Shown: positions 1 through 14,021 of the stretch, piece by piece | How the letters are laid out: every line of letters starts with the position of its first letter | Numbering within the stretch: position 1 is the stretch's first letter | Assembly (NCBI RefSeq): GCF_047511655.1 | Contig: NC_133389.1 | Coordinates: 151,047,973-151,111,972 of the forward strand | DNA length: 64,000 bases | DNA from: Castor canadensis | Taxonomy: Eukaryota; Chordata; Mammalia; Rodentia; Castoridae | Direction: 5' to 3' | Notes under the pieces: model-generated | Seen by the model: the letters and a program-made list of their open reading frames with translations, nothing else | What the model was told of the DNA's origin: nothing | Databases searched by the model: none | Translations under genes and position numbers: made by a program

Positions 1-735
1 CCTGCTGTAACTTCCTGAGCAATATTAGGGCTATTACCAGATTGTATACATCATAATTAGATTATGATTCAGGGCCAGATTAAGACTTTTAGATGTCCTA
101 AACACAAGAGAATATGTCTGTCCTCTTCCATATACTTAAAACTTAACACAAAACAACTGTAATGCTGTCCAACAAAATTTCTGTTTTTCTCCCATGCTAG
201 CAGATTTTTCTGTGGGGCTGGGTTTTGAGGGTAGGGAAAATGAATGATCAAATATTTTGTGTGTATGTGAGGAGACAGATGTGCTTAATCTATTTAAATA
301 TTGTGCAATATATATGTATAGAAACATTACATGGAACCCCATTAATATGTGCAATTTTCTGAATCAGTTAAAATGAACAAAATAAATGTCAATTATCAGC
401 CTCAACTAGGAAAAAAAACTTTTTTTAAAAGTTTTATATTTTAGGAGTCTTCTCTGTGTTCTAAACCAGCTTTTCTCAACTGAGATTTCTCTTATGAACC
501 ACAGAAAGAGTATTTTTTCATTTTTGCAGAGGATGGTACTCAACTAGAATCATTGTATGTGCATAGAAGTTGATTTATAGCTACGGATGCCTGGAATACT
601 AGCATTTGATTCTTTCATGTATTTACCTATTAATAATCTAGCTCTATTGAGATCCAACCTGCTGCCTTTCTTGCCACTCCTTAGAGATCTTAGCCTTATG
701 GGATAAGGCAAGTGTTTCGCAAATATACTAATTTA

Positions 736-918
736 TTTTGGTGGTACTGGGGCTTGAACTCAGGGCTTCATACTATTAGGCAGGTACTGTACCACCTGAG
801 CCACTTCACTAGCCCTGTTTTGTGTTGGGTATTTTCGAGATAGGGTCTCTAGAACTATTTGCCTTGCACTGCCTCCCAAGTAACTAGGATTGCAGGTGTG
901 AACCACCTGCGCCTGGCA
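736..918 (-). repeat. Composite SINE (tRNA-like + B1-like)
   Basis: Read on the minus strand, a B1-like monomer with GCAGGCGCAGGTGGTTCAC-type start is followed by the tRNA-like monomer. Its B box is seen in reverse as TTGAACTCAGGG. Confidence 0.85.
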
Positions 919-995
919 AGTCTAGTACTAATTGAGAACAACCAGTACTGCATGAAGCAGTTATCTGATGAGTTTTTTTGGGTTGCCTTTGGTGT

Positions 996-1057
996 TGAGG
1001 ATTGAACCCAGGTCTGTGTATGCTAGGCAAGTGCTCTACCACTAAGTTACAGCCCCA
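996..1057 (-). repeat. ID-type SINE
   Basis: Reverse copy of a tRNA-derived ID element. The B-box region appears as GATTGAACCCAGG and the A-box side as CTACCACTAAGTTACAGCCCC. Confidence 0.75.
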
Positions 1058-1912
1058 GTTCTTCCAATATTGTTTTAAGTATTTAAGTTCATGATCTCAA
1101 CTGTCTGGATTCAGTCCCAGGTCTACCACTTTAGACAGATACACTTTACTCTTCTTATAAAAGGAGAATATGTGAAGCTATTATATTAGGTGGATTATTC
1201 CATCTTTTTAAAGTATTTACAATGATGCCTGGTACACCCTAAGGATCCAATTAAATTCATGTGGGAAGAACATTTGGACCATAAAATATTGTGATCTACC
1301 TGGACAAGAACGTAAATGTGTGCAGAGAAATAGTGCCTTCACTATCCTATAAATATAGTACAACTCTACTACAATATCTTAAAGTAAAATAACTTTTGCA
1401 ATTGTACTTTTTCTGTATTTTAAAGATTTTTCAAAATAAGCAAGTATTACATATTTCTAATAAAAAGAAAACATTGAAATGTTCAACTGGTGAACCTATA
1501 TTAGGAAGGCCTAATATAGATCCAGAGATAGAAAAAGCCAAAACTCAGGCATGATGAGATGCCTTAAGCCATTTTCTTCTAGAACTACTAGTCTTTGGAT
1601 AAAGGTATATTAAGTAAGATATCAAAAAGACAATGTACTTTGTATTTGTTGCATCTGAAATAAAATGGACAATAAAGCTTTGGTTCATAGCAAGGACTAA
1701 CACAATAGAGATTTTTTCCCTAGGAAATGCATGTAAAGAAAGAGGAAAAGAGCATGGGCCTTAACCTTGACTATACTCACGTTCCAAAAGAAGACTAAAA
1801 TATCTTTAGAAAACACAATGTGGAAAATCCCCAAAAAGTGTAATTGTGAAAGAAGTGCTAGTGAGTGTGAGGAAATGGTCACTTTCATACATTGTAAAAG
1901 AAAGCGTAAGGG

Positions 1913-1986
1913 GAGAGGGTGTAGCTCAGTGGCAAAGCATTTGTCTAGCATGAGCAAGGCCCTGGGTTCCATCCCCAGCACCATGA
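1913..1986 (+). repeat. ID-type SINE
   Basis: A tRNA-derived ID element with A box GTAGCTCAGTGG and B box GGGTTCCATCCCCAG. An open frame crossing it is a chance ORF. Confidence 0.85.
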
Positions 1987-3387
1987 AAGAAGAAAAGAGT
2001 GTAAATGCTGTTGTTAATAATGTTGGCTCCTCTTTACAAGGACTGAGGAAGGAAAACTTTCTAGTATCTCAGCAGTGTAACCAGTTGTGCTTCTCCTGAG
2101 AAACTGATTTGTTTAATCATAAGAATGTCTGAAAACCATGTAATTTACCTTCTCTCTTTACATTTGGCTGCTTTAAAGTAAACTGCTAAATTTGTGTCCC
2201 TACAATTAGCATACATGTATGGCATGTATTTTGTGTGTTAATTTCACTCTTGTCTTTATTTTTGTGGTGTCATATGTAATTTTATGTATTGCCTTACTTT
2301 AATGGGCATGATATAAATGAAAAGTTCAGGTATGCATAAATAAAATGGCATGCTTTTAAAAATAAAATGAAAGGACTACTATAAAGTATGAAATTTAGGT
2401 AAGATAAAATCAACTCAGGGAAATCCAGTTAAAAGCCAAATATAGCTGTATTTTTATACTGTACAAAAGAAAATTTACATTCTTAATACAACTAGATACA
2501 CCTAGAGAAAAAATTACACATCTCTCAAGAAACACAATATTTAACATCTGAGATATGTTTCTGCATTGCAGACTGATACTGAATTTTATACATCTTTATT
2601 TACAATAAGTTAAAATATTTTTTCATCTCTGGCAGATATTTACAAGATTAACAGTGACTACATTTCACATTTCAACAATCAACAGCATTAATCAATTTCA
2701 TAAGACAGGATAATGGCTTACATGCACCAAGAAATATGATCTTAAATGTGCAGTTTTTTTTTTAAGTTCAGCTCAAAAAAAAAGAGATGAAGATTTTTTT
2801 CACTAGTCCTAGGTTGAAAGGACATCACTCAGTAGAAGTCATGATTTCTACATGCTGACCCTATTTAAATTTTCACCAGCACCATTCTCTGAATACTTGA
2901 GAAGTTTATACCAAGCTATAGGTTGACACTGGCAAAAAGAAAAAAAAAGAAGAGGAGCTGATCTATACATTTCATGTCCTTTTCTGAAGCAAACACATGA
3001 AAGTAGGATATTTTTTGTTTCCCTGTCCATTGTTACAGAGACCAGATTGCAGAAAGCCAAATTAGTAAAAATCCTTCAGAAACGACAGCACAAAAGAGCC
3101 AAATTATCCTGAGAACAATAGTGGGAAAATAATCTGCACTGTAAAAATCATTTCATTTAACCAGTTAACTGAATGTAAAGCCAATCTAATTTTTAGAATA
3201 GGAATTAAAAAAGGTACAATATAAAATAGTGTATGGACTTACTGCAAATATTTTAGAATACCACATGGAACATAACTCTCAATTCAGTTTATATGATAAA
3301 ACCTTAAAAAAAAAAAAGCCAAACCATTATCAGAAAGCCAGTCTTCTCTTCCCAAGATAGCTGATTAATACATTCATTACTTTTATT

Positions 3388-3467
3388 TTTGGTGGTACTG
3401 GGGTTTGAACTCAGGGCCTCATACTTGCTAGGCAGGTGCTCTACTACTTGAGCCACTCTCCCAGCCA
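3388..3467 (-). repeat. tRNA-like SINE monomer in the 3' UTR
   Basis: A single tRNA-like monomer, with no B1-like part, in reverse orientation. It lies inside the probable HYCC2 3' UTR and so would be in the same sense as the mRNA. Confidence 0.85.
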
Positions 3468-6097
3468 GACATTCATTACTTTTTAACTACCACTTAATGT
3501 GAAAAAATAATGCATATAATTTGTTAGGAACATCAGTCAACATACAATTATGTTAAATCAATTTAAATAGTTTAGTTCTTTTTTGGTCTGTACATTTAAA
3601 AAATGATTATTTTAGTTTTTTAGCCAATCATGTTTTTATGCAAAGAAAACAAAGCATTTGAGTCATCATAAATTACACAAATTATGTAAACAAACTGTAC
3701 CAGTTTAAACAATATCATACTTAATAAATTGCCACTGCCAATTGAAAGAGGTGCATTTCCACAATTTCTCTCATAATTTTATTTTAAAACCTCATATCAT
3801 GTGTAACATGCCAATTCTAGAAATTTCCCCCTTTTCTTATTAAATACTGATGAGCAAAAACCTTGATTTTAGTGAAGGAGACATGAAAATGTACTTCAAG
3901 GAATAGTATTTGGACTTACCCTCTATCTGGTACTTTTGCTGGAATATTGTTTTACTGAAGTAAAAAGAAATCCTCAAATGGAATTTTGTAACTACTATAT
4001 ACCTATTTTTTAGGTCAAAGAACCTATTAATCTTTACCTCTCTCAGGGTTAGAAAACAATCCATTGTGTTAAAAGGACTTCATTTGTTATCAGGTGCTTT
4101 AAAAATGATATTTGGCTGATAATGTTTTCTTTGGTAAATTTTTTAATCAATGAAGATGTAAAAAACTTCCTCTGATATGATTAACACTGAGCTGTTTACA
4201 CTCAAATACAGCAAACCAGATTGATACCAATTCTGTAGCTGGGGATAGATTGTCCAATTAAGTTCATTTCTCTTTGAAAATAAAAAGATCTCTTTATTAG
4301 ACCTACCTCCAAATACATAATTTTTAAAAAGGACTAATTTATGCCTTAAGCCACACCTAATTCTATTTTGTTGGTAAAATGTATATTAAACATATTATCT
4401 TAATAGCAGACATATGACTATGCCTTAATTTGTAAACATTATGAACACATTTTCTCAAAATTCAGAGGAAACATAGAACCTACATTTCTGTACTATGTGG
4501 CCAGTTATTTCATATCATTCCTAGCTTTTAGCTAACTTTATCCTGAATTATTTGTTCTTGTGTATATTTCTCATAGGACTAATGGCTAAGATTACAAAAA
4601 TACTGAAGAAATGAGCAATGTTTTGTGGTTGTTTGGTCAGGGTGAGAAGAAATGTGCCTACATGGGCAAGCAGGTGATAACTCCTGTATGAGTAGTATTT
4701 CCTATGTATGCTCAGAGCCAGTATCATATACCCATTAGATATACACAATGAAAGCAATACTAAAATTTGTCTTACATTATCAATTATAACCACCTTAGCA
4801 AGGAAAACTGCACTAATCTGGTGACCCTCTGTGATTTTATTAGAATATTAATTTTACATTGCATTCCCTATTCTTATAATCTGGAAAAAAATTTAATTTT
4901 TAAGACTTTAAACTACCAATATCTAGTTGGTTTTCAATCAACATTTTTCCTAAAAAGCACTTTTAAAAAATTAAAGTATTACAAATAAGTGTCTCAACCA
5001 ACTTGGTGGTGAAACAATGACGAGGAACCACTCAACTAAAAGATAAAAAGTCTTATGTTCAGACTGTTTAACATAGCCTTGGTATAGAAAAGTCATCCTA
5101 AAATTCTTACTGATTTTCTGATCACTGTCACAAACTTTTTAAAACTAAAAAATACATAAATGAAACAGTTTTTTTTAAAAAATCACAATTTACTAGTAAT
5201 ATAATCCAAGATCAGAAATGGAGAGATCCTCAATGCCAGTGTTTGTACAGTATGCTACCCATAAAGACAGATACTAATATTTTAATTTACAAATGAACAT
5301 GCAGAGAATTAAATGAGACAACTGATTGCCAACAACTAAAGTACTCAAAAATGGACCCATACAGACCTCACAAAGTGAGGTAGGAAAAAACACCCCACTT
5401 CATTAAAATATTCACAAAAGTAGTGCAAACAAAACAATCTGAAAGAAGTTATTCTCAGTATTCCAGTGTCTAATAAATAATTATAATAAATTTAAAGCTA
5501 CTAAGTAGAATTTGAGACTACAGTTTGGAAATATCGAGCTTACATAGCTGAGACTGTCGTGATTAAGAAATTTTACATGGTATATACACTTTAATGACAT
5601 TATGGTCACTGTTACCTTATGGAATCATAAGCATTACACTATAAACCTTTTTCAATCACATAAGGAAATATTGCATTTAGATGCTCTAAGCACAGTAAGG
5701 TCACATCTCTCTCTACGTTGAAAATTAATGGAATTAAATTTATTTTATCTTTACTTAGTCATGCTCCATTGTGTGATACAATTAACTGGCCACCTTGGTT
5801 ACTGAAAGCTGGCTGATTCAAAAATTACTTTAAAATAGCTAGAAACACTGATCAATGTCATTTCATTGAGTTTATTTCGCAGTTAAATAAATCCCCACAA
5901 ATATAAACAACATGGCAGCATGTAACTGTTATGTGGCAGAAAATTAGTAAAGAGTAATGTACCTATCCTTACATTGTATAGATACCTACATTTCTAACTG
6001 TTCCCCATTATTACTCTACATTTCTTCTGGATTTAATACTTAAAACTACAGCAGTGGCAAGTGTTACATACCACATTTGCCACAGGATGGGGTAAAG

Positions 6098-6215
6098 AAA
6101 GGCAGTGGGTTGTTAATATGCATTTGACAGGAGATGAGGTTTGATTCTGGCTCTGCTTCTTAGTTATGTGACCTTGTCAGGTCATAACCTCTTTCAGCCT
6201 CAGTTTCCTGAGGAT
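6098..6215 (+). repeat. MIR remnant
   Basis: Contains the MIR core pattern: CTTAGTTATGTGACCTTG, then AACCTCTTTCAGCCTCAGTT. It is an old mammalian SINE preserved within the probable 3' UTR. Confidence 0.75.
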
Positions 6216-7409
6216 GAGTGTATGTGTCCGGGTGGGGGATGGGGTTGGGGGAAAGGCTAGCTAGATTATTTCTAGGGTCTGTTCTAGCACAAAAATTCTA
6301 ATTCTACAATAAATAGGTACAGAACAGTGGACTGGAAAAAGTGGTGGTAGGGGATCAGGATTTTAAATTATAGCCATTTTCCTCCCTAGCTCCCTAAAAT
6401 ATTTTCATATTTAAAAACCTTACTACTAAGTTAACTTTTCACTTTACATTTTAGTTTGCTTTCTAGTAACATGTTAAAATTAATGGTCACAGAGAAGAGT
6501 TCCCAAAACTTTCAAATATTTCTTTGTATTCCTTAATGCACCCTGGAATAGATGGCATCAAATTGTTTTATTATAGAAAACAAGTATTTTCTCCCTAAAT
6601 ATCTTTTCCATAAATGACTGGATATTTTTATGGAAGTATAAAAAGTTGTGAAAGGATAAAGTATAAAAATTGCTGGTATATATTTGGAATAGGTGTTGTA
6701 AACTTAAAATAAAAGTAAATGTCAATAAATAATGTAAAGGGATATAAAAAAACTTTTAAAATTTGACAGTTTGTTAAACTTAACTCATTTCATTTTAACT
6801 CTATCTTGCATAGGAAATCTGCTCTAAGACCCAGAGTGCAAAGTTTAAACTAAATGAAATGTTTCTTCAGTGGGGCCAAGACATACCACCTAAAAGAATG
6901 ATTTAGATGCCAGTAGATGCACAACTTGTTGAATGTAAAACAGCCCATTAAACTCCTATATAGACAAGGTATTTCTGTCATAAAGTGACTCCAGCCACAG
7001 CCTGGATTTCACTCAGTGTTAAGTACGATGATCCTTTCCTTACATATCTGAAACTTTGCTTTCTTTAGAGTGTTACAAATGTTCATATTACTCTGGATGC
7101 CTTAAAATTCTTTTCATTTACCTGACATCCCATAGTTAAATGAAAAGAAATAAGGGATATATAAAATATGTCTTTGTGATAAATACATATACACATACCA
7201 TACCATATATATCACACAAAAATCAATAAATTGCCTACCAACTTTAAGCTTTACCCTGGATTTTGGCAATGTTGTAGATACTTACTAGTTCAAGTTAGTT
7301 TTCCATTTTCATTTGAGCTGAAAAATGTTACAGACCACTAAATTCAGTCAAGTATCTCACTGTTCTTATGATGATTCTAACATAAAGTTTCTTTAAAAAA
7401 AATGTTCTT

Positions 7410-7500
7410 AGGGCTGACAGAGTAGTTTAAATGGTAAAGGGCCTGCTTAAAAAGCATGAGGCTCTGAGTTCAAACACCAGTACCACCATAAAAAAAATAG
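7410..7500 (+). repeat. tRNA-like SINE monomer
   Basis: A diverged tRNA-like monomer with B box GAGTTCAAACACC and an A-rich tail, inside the probable 3' UTR but antisense to the mRNA. Confidence 0.8.
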
Positions 7501-9295
7501 TCTTACAATAAAAAAAAAGGGGGGGGAGGGGAGAATTTTAAAGTTTGAAAAAAGCAAGAGGCATTTTCTGGTTATTTTATTTATAAAAATCTATTGTAAT
7601 TTTAATTGATATAGATAAAATTTTAAACTTTGTTAATTAGGAGAATACTTGCTTTCTATAAACTCAGTATATTTTTCTTTCACAATAAAGTAAAAATGTC
7701 TAAATGTACAAAGACACGGATAATTGATGTATTTTGTGAAAGGATAATTTACAGAAGTTCAAGTCACAATACTGATTTTTCAAAAACCCAATATATTCCC
7801 TTCTTTTTCAAACATTAGAGCCTGAGAACCAGAAGAGTAACGTCATAATAAAGTCTTATCTAACCAAATCAGAACAAAAACTTTAAGCTACTAATGTACT
7901 CTTGTAGCCTCTTAGCAGTTACCAAATGCTACTTACATACATTCAACATCTAGCTTACTGGCATGATTTCAAAGTTTTATAAAAATGAGAAACTTTGCAG
8001 ATATATGATTAGAAGATACACAAATTGCATTACATTAAACACAAAGGCAGTGTGGTCCTTGTAGAAGAAATTAAGTCAGTACCCTCTGGTAGAAATGTTC
8101 TATAAAAATGTGTCACATTGAAGCGTCAGTGTTTTCAGCCAATTATCTGTCCCTGATGTATTTCCTTGGAGTATACGATCTTATCAGGACTTTAGGTTTC
8201 TTAATCCAAATTATCTGACTGAGTTTAAGTACATCTAGAAAGCAGCTGAAAGGGTTTCTCCAATAGTCTGACATCACAGAAAGTGGATTGAGAAATCCCT
8301 TTCTTTACCTGAAGACGTACAGTTCTACTTCAGTCATCATCATCTCACAAAGGAAAAGACAAAACAATCAAAACCTGCCCCCCCACACAATCTCACAGAA
8401 GCTAAACAAAAACCACCCCTCCCCTCACAAAACCCCAGCACCAAAGTGTCAATCATTCCTGGGAAATAGAGAACACGTCCCTTGGATTCTCTTGATTTGC
8501 TAGTTCTTCAAGCTTCAAGGACAGAAATGACCTTAAGTCCTTGTGGGAAGAGGGAAGACATGTTAATAATGACTAGAGAGCCATTGAGAAAGTGCATTAA
8601 CACTTATGCAATCAATTTAGAGCCCCACCCGCCAATGAAGGTGGTCACAAATTGATTTCAATGCCTAAGTAGTTGAACATTTATGTCCTCAGGATAAAGA
8701 AATGGGGGAAAAAAAGAGCTACCCTCATTTTAATGAAAAAGTGCAGCAGTCTACCACCTTTCCCCATGCTTCTCAAGAATATGATTGCACAGACTCAGAG
8801 AAGTCCAAAGTCATAGCAGAATCTCTGAGGCACTCCTGGTTAAGAGAGAAAAAAATATGATCCAGTCATCTTCATAGTTCTAAAGATTATGTGAACAAAC
8901 CCGTTTTGTTTTTAAACAAAAGCCAAAGAATCATTTCACAGGGATCATATACACCATTTCCTCTAGCATATCCTCAGTCTCACAGTGTTGAAATGGGACC
9001 GATCAGCCTACAATGGATTGCACATCACCCAAGGAGAAAGGAAGGCATGGAAAAGGCAAAAGTTTTATACTGCTTCACAAACACATTTACAAAAAATAGG
9101 TGAAAAGAGGATATAAGAAGGAGGGAAAAGAAAACCTTATTGCTGGTTCCATACAAAATACAGTATGAAGATACCTAAACTAAATCAAATTTGATTACGA
9201 CGACCAATATTTTCACAATGTGGGATGAAGTGTCTTCTTGCACAATGAAATGTTCAGTTAAAAGGTAAGCAGAAAGAGGAGAGAGGACATCAAAA

Positions 9296-9916
<621 letters not shown>

Positions 9917-11171
9917 TCAGACAGACTCAACAATAGTTCAATTAAGTAAAATGCAGCTGTGAATAACAACTGACTTAATCTCTTGAATAATGCTTGCTAT
10001 AGGTTTGTAATGGCCTTACTACCTCTAAGTAATTTAGGAGAATAGATCTCTACATAGATTCTAATATGCTATTCATTACGTTTATTTAGCTTTAATTAGT
10101 CCAGCTTTTGTAAAACTATCCAAACATTACCTAGTATACTATCAATATTTAGGCACATAAACTAGGTAAATACATTTTGTTATCATAAATCTTCATAAGT
10201 ACACTGTCACTCATTTGAGGTGATAGTATCGACCTATTTAAAAATGAACAAATAAAACCTTTTCCTATCTTCTGTAATACACCATAAAGTAGAATGTGCA
10301 AATGACACTGTTCTGATTTCTGTTACTCACAATTAAACCAAAAATTTATTTATGCTTACATGCCAAACCCTTTTATTTCCTACAATAAAATTTTATAAAA
10401 TTTTCAATAGCTAACTATTTCTGCATGGCTTTAAAACCTTCAACATGGAACCAGTGAATTTTCTAACTCAACACTAAAAATCTACATTGCTTCCAGTAAT
10501 CTCACAATCATACTTTGTCTTATGGACAAATCTATACACTAGTTTCCGTATTTTCTTGATCAATGTGAAGAAAATATTGGTATCAGGAAGCAAGGACAGG
10601 GACCTAGCAGGATACTTAAGGACTTTTAGTGTTTACATTTTGTATTTCTGTTACATTTTAGATTCTTAGTATTGACATGTATTATTGTCATATTGGCAAA
10701 ATACTATAATGTCCCCATTATGTTTCATGCAGAAATTGCAGTTAGCAAAAAAAAAAAAAAATCTTTATGCTGAGTTTTTGTAGGAGAGGCATATACAAAT
10801 ACAATGAACTTGTGGTTTCCAAATAGCCCATTCTCTTACTGAAAATATGATCAAACACTCCCTTAGAAAGTAATATATTTTCTTCTTTCAAAAACTGATA
10901 TTGGTTTGCTACATTATTATTTTTCCCAGATTGCAAGAAAGTATGAATCTATAAAAGAGACATCAACATTATAGTTAGGGAAAGATGTTAGGAAACAATC
11001 TAAAATATAACTACTTTGAGATACAGGTTACCTAAGCAAAATGCATACAAAATATTTAAACACAATCTTTTAACATATATCTGAAAAAATAAAATATTTT
11101 CTTAACTCTATTTTCTCACAGGGAAAAAAAAAGAATGAAATAGGCTATACTTAAAGCAAAAGGCACCCTGT

Positions 11172-11187
11172 TATGTATATGTATATA

Positions 11188-11241
<54 letters not shown>

Positions 11242-11255
11242 CACATACATATATA
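11172..11255. repeat. (TG)n/(TA)n microsatellite
   Basis: Alternating purine-pyrimidine run: TG repeats followed by long TA repeats broken by ACATA units. Copy number is likely to vary. Confidence 0.9.
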
Positions 11256-13853
11256 TCCAGCAGTTTAATGTTTACTCATCATGCAAAGCCATGTGAAAAT
11301 ACATTTACTAAAAGTAGTAGCAGCTGACACCACTTCTCTCAACCCTTTAAAAGAATTATACATAATATACCTTAAAATAAAAACTTTAAATTATATCCAA
11401 TTATCATTTTAGTAATTTACTTTCAATTAGTTAAAGAACTCCAGAAGGCCCAAGAATAGATAGTTAATGGTTCAGAAATACTATTATTACTATAAAAATG
11501 GGAACGGGCAGAAATGTATCATTGGGTTTATCTATTTAATTAGGAAAGGAGACTGAGAGACTTAGTGCTAGCTCTGAGTCTTGCTACATGCAGATCAGAT
11601 GCCCAAGCAGTATGGCCATAAAAGGGATGATGATAACATAAAAGCCACCATGCAAGAGAATGCATTGGTATTTTGTATATTAGGAAATGCTGTTCGATCT
11701 AATGCCACACTGACTATACATCGATCACAGGCTTTGCCTTCAGTTTAGTAGTAGGCAATGGGATTATATTCTCCTTTCAATTTTAATTATAAAACTATTT
11801 AAAACCATCATACTACAAAACATGTTTAAAGTAGTAAATTATCTATGCTAATTCAATAGCTCCAATGTACTACAGAATTATCAAAACCACTCATAGGTTT
11901 TTGTAATCTCCTTCCTTCTGTTTAGAAAAACCTCAAGGAATAAAAAAGGCAATTCATATCTCAAAACATTTTTCCTTTGTAATTTTCTCCCTGAAAAGGA
12001 TTTTTAATGAACTTTTCCTATTTATAGCTGTCTTTTCTATAAACTCAGTTCCTACTAATGTTAATTTTAAACTATAATTAAATAATCTAGATCAAAAGGT
12101 GAAATAGTCTTTTGGAAAGTTCAAACTCACTCTAGAATATTATTCATCTTGCTTTATGGCTACACACCTCCTCTCTCCACCAAACTAAAATTTTATCAGT
12201 AACAGGAAATATGAAAACAGGGTATTTTAATATATACTAGGATATTAAAAATAAGTTACTATTTTGGTTCCTTTTTCAAAGTATATGACTTCTGATGAAC
12301 TGGAATCAATGCTTCAGACTAAACCCACAACTTTCTAGAATTTCACCAACTGTTAATTATTATGGTGCTATATTTTGTACAAATACTCCCAACATCCTAA
12401 CAATGGAAGTAGATAAACATCAAATAGCTAATTTAGTCATCAAAAAATGTTGAGAAATAGACTGTTGTTCAATTTAGATCAACTCTGAGTTCCACATGTA
12501 CTCATATTCTCATTTATGCATTTATACAAGATAAATCTAATTGTTTGGAATAACATAGAGCTATAAAAGGACAAAATAAAGAGATATAAAAAGACACAAA
12601 AGGGGAGGCTGAGAAGACTGCATCTTCCATAGCCATATATAGGGTCTTTAAAACATGAGCATCTTCTCTGAGTTTCTAGGTCATGCACATGCAACATTAT
12701 AAATAAAATAAGGTCAATTTGGACAAATGGGACAAAGAAGAGTGTAGACTTAGATTTTTACTGAGCATGCTCAAATTTCTAATGCACCGAAGAGCAACAG
12801 ACTTCCTTTATGTGAAAGTTTAATGCTTTAAGTATGTTTGGTCTTTAAAATAAATAAAAATGTGCAATCACTTTTAAAATTGCTTATTTCATAAATTAGT
12901 ATAAAGGTTCCACAGTGGCAAGTTCCATAGTGGAAACACATTAGGCAATGACAAAAGTTTTTGGTTATAGTTCCCTCTTTCATTAAACTAATTCCTATGG
13001 CATTACATGCAAAACAGCAAGTAAATACTTTCCTGTCAGACAAAAGTGTTTTTATGCAGATAGTGATGAGGGTCGGGGATGAGGATTCTCATTTTGTGAT
13101 ATCTACATTATAGAAACAAGGATCTACTAAGATATCTGACCTCTAAATAAGACATTTCAATTCCATTTGGGAGCTATATAATACAAAACAATATTTACAA
13201 TAAATTATAATATGTAGTATGCACCAGGATAGCACATTTATCCAGGAAAGATGTCAGCATTTTACTCATTGAACCTAGGCAATTAAGCCACAGATTATAA
13301 AAAGCTAATCAATACCAGCATACTCTGTCAAAGAGATAGGAAATTCTCATTAATTGAACACCTTAGGCTTACAAATAAATGGCCAGCTCCACTTCAATTT
13401 CTGAAATATACTGTTTTAAAACTGCCTTCATAGATCTTTAAAGAATAAATTATTGTATAAATGCATTAATACTGACTAATATTGACCCAAAATGTCCACT
13501 GGGTGCATTTTCTTCTTTCCCAATGTTAGAATAAACATGCTCAGTAATGAAAATATTCCAAGCATTTGCAGACCTTTCGATACAGGCCCCTGCTTTGTTA
13601 GTAGCCATGCCAAGCTGTTCTTTGATTACACAGGGATGCAGATTCCAGGCCAGCACAAATGATAACTAAAGATTGTACCTAACCTGATACTAGGCATATT
13701 GGGAGGAGGGGTGCTTTGTAAGGTAGAGCTAATACACCCTTGGGTAGTGGAAACACACACTAGAATGGAAAGATGTTCTGCTTGGGGATAGAGAGCCAGG
13801 ATTCTTCTCCAGCAACTGCCTCACTGACTTCTGCCTCCTCATCTCTGTCCTAC

Positions 13854-14021
13854 CCTCTGTTGTGGCTGCTGCTGAGTTGGGCTCCGGCGAGCCATGCTCA
13901 GGGGTCCTGCGCACCAGCACCTCCCCCTCTTGCACACGTTTGATCCCTAGGTCAGTGGAGCCGTGTTGGATCGGGGAGCCAGGAATACTCGAGTCAGCCT
14001 CGTTTGAGAAGTCAAAGCCAT
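13854..14021 (-). CDS. Candidate in-frame cassette exon of HYCC2 (168 nt)
   Basis: The segment lies in the intron between coding exons 9 and 10. On the minus strand it is bordered by GAATCCCAG upstream and GTAGGACAG downstream. It enters and leaves in phase 1, like its neighbours. Inclusion adds 56 residues starting DGFDFSNEADSSIPGSPIQH and ending ...SAAATTE, with no stop. It holds several CpG sites in an otherwise CpG-poor intron and reads like protein, with Ser/Pro motifs. The pyrimidine tract is weak, as is common for regulated exons. The open frame runs past the donor to a stop at 13729, so an alternative 3' terminal exon is also possible. I do not recognise it from a known isoform. Confidence 0.55.

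Larger units (their letters stand above)
1..2449. other. Intergenic sequence downstream of HYCC2
   Basis: No gene is supported here. The stretch holds three SINE copies and short ATs. A fragment near 1200-1245 resembles an L2 or MIR 3' end. Known gene order would place ORC2 further left, but no ORC2 exon was seen. Confidence 0.6.
2450..9295 (-). other. HYCC2: Probable long 3' UTR of HYCC2
   Basis: About 6.8 kb downstream of the stop codon is AT-rich and nearly free of young repeats: one MIR and two short SINEs, against one SINE per 1-2 kb elsewhere. Several minus-strand AATAAA signals occur, seen as TTTATT on the plus strand. They include sites near 2590, 3777, 4292 and 5740. The site near 2590 is a reasonable distal end, but the true cleavage site cannot be read here. 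I recall a long 3' UTR for mammalian FAM126B, which fits. Confidence 0.5.

Noticed and set aside
1913..1986. Possible tRNA gene from the A and B boxes
   Set aside because: The promoter boxes are those of a tRNA-derived ID SINE. The copy does not fold as a full tRNA and ends in the usual SINE tail. The same holds for the other tRNA-like SINEs.
1767..2099. 110-codon plus-strand open frame
   Set aside because: It crosses an ID element and has no recognisable domain, splice partner or family match.
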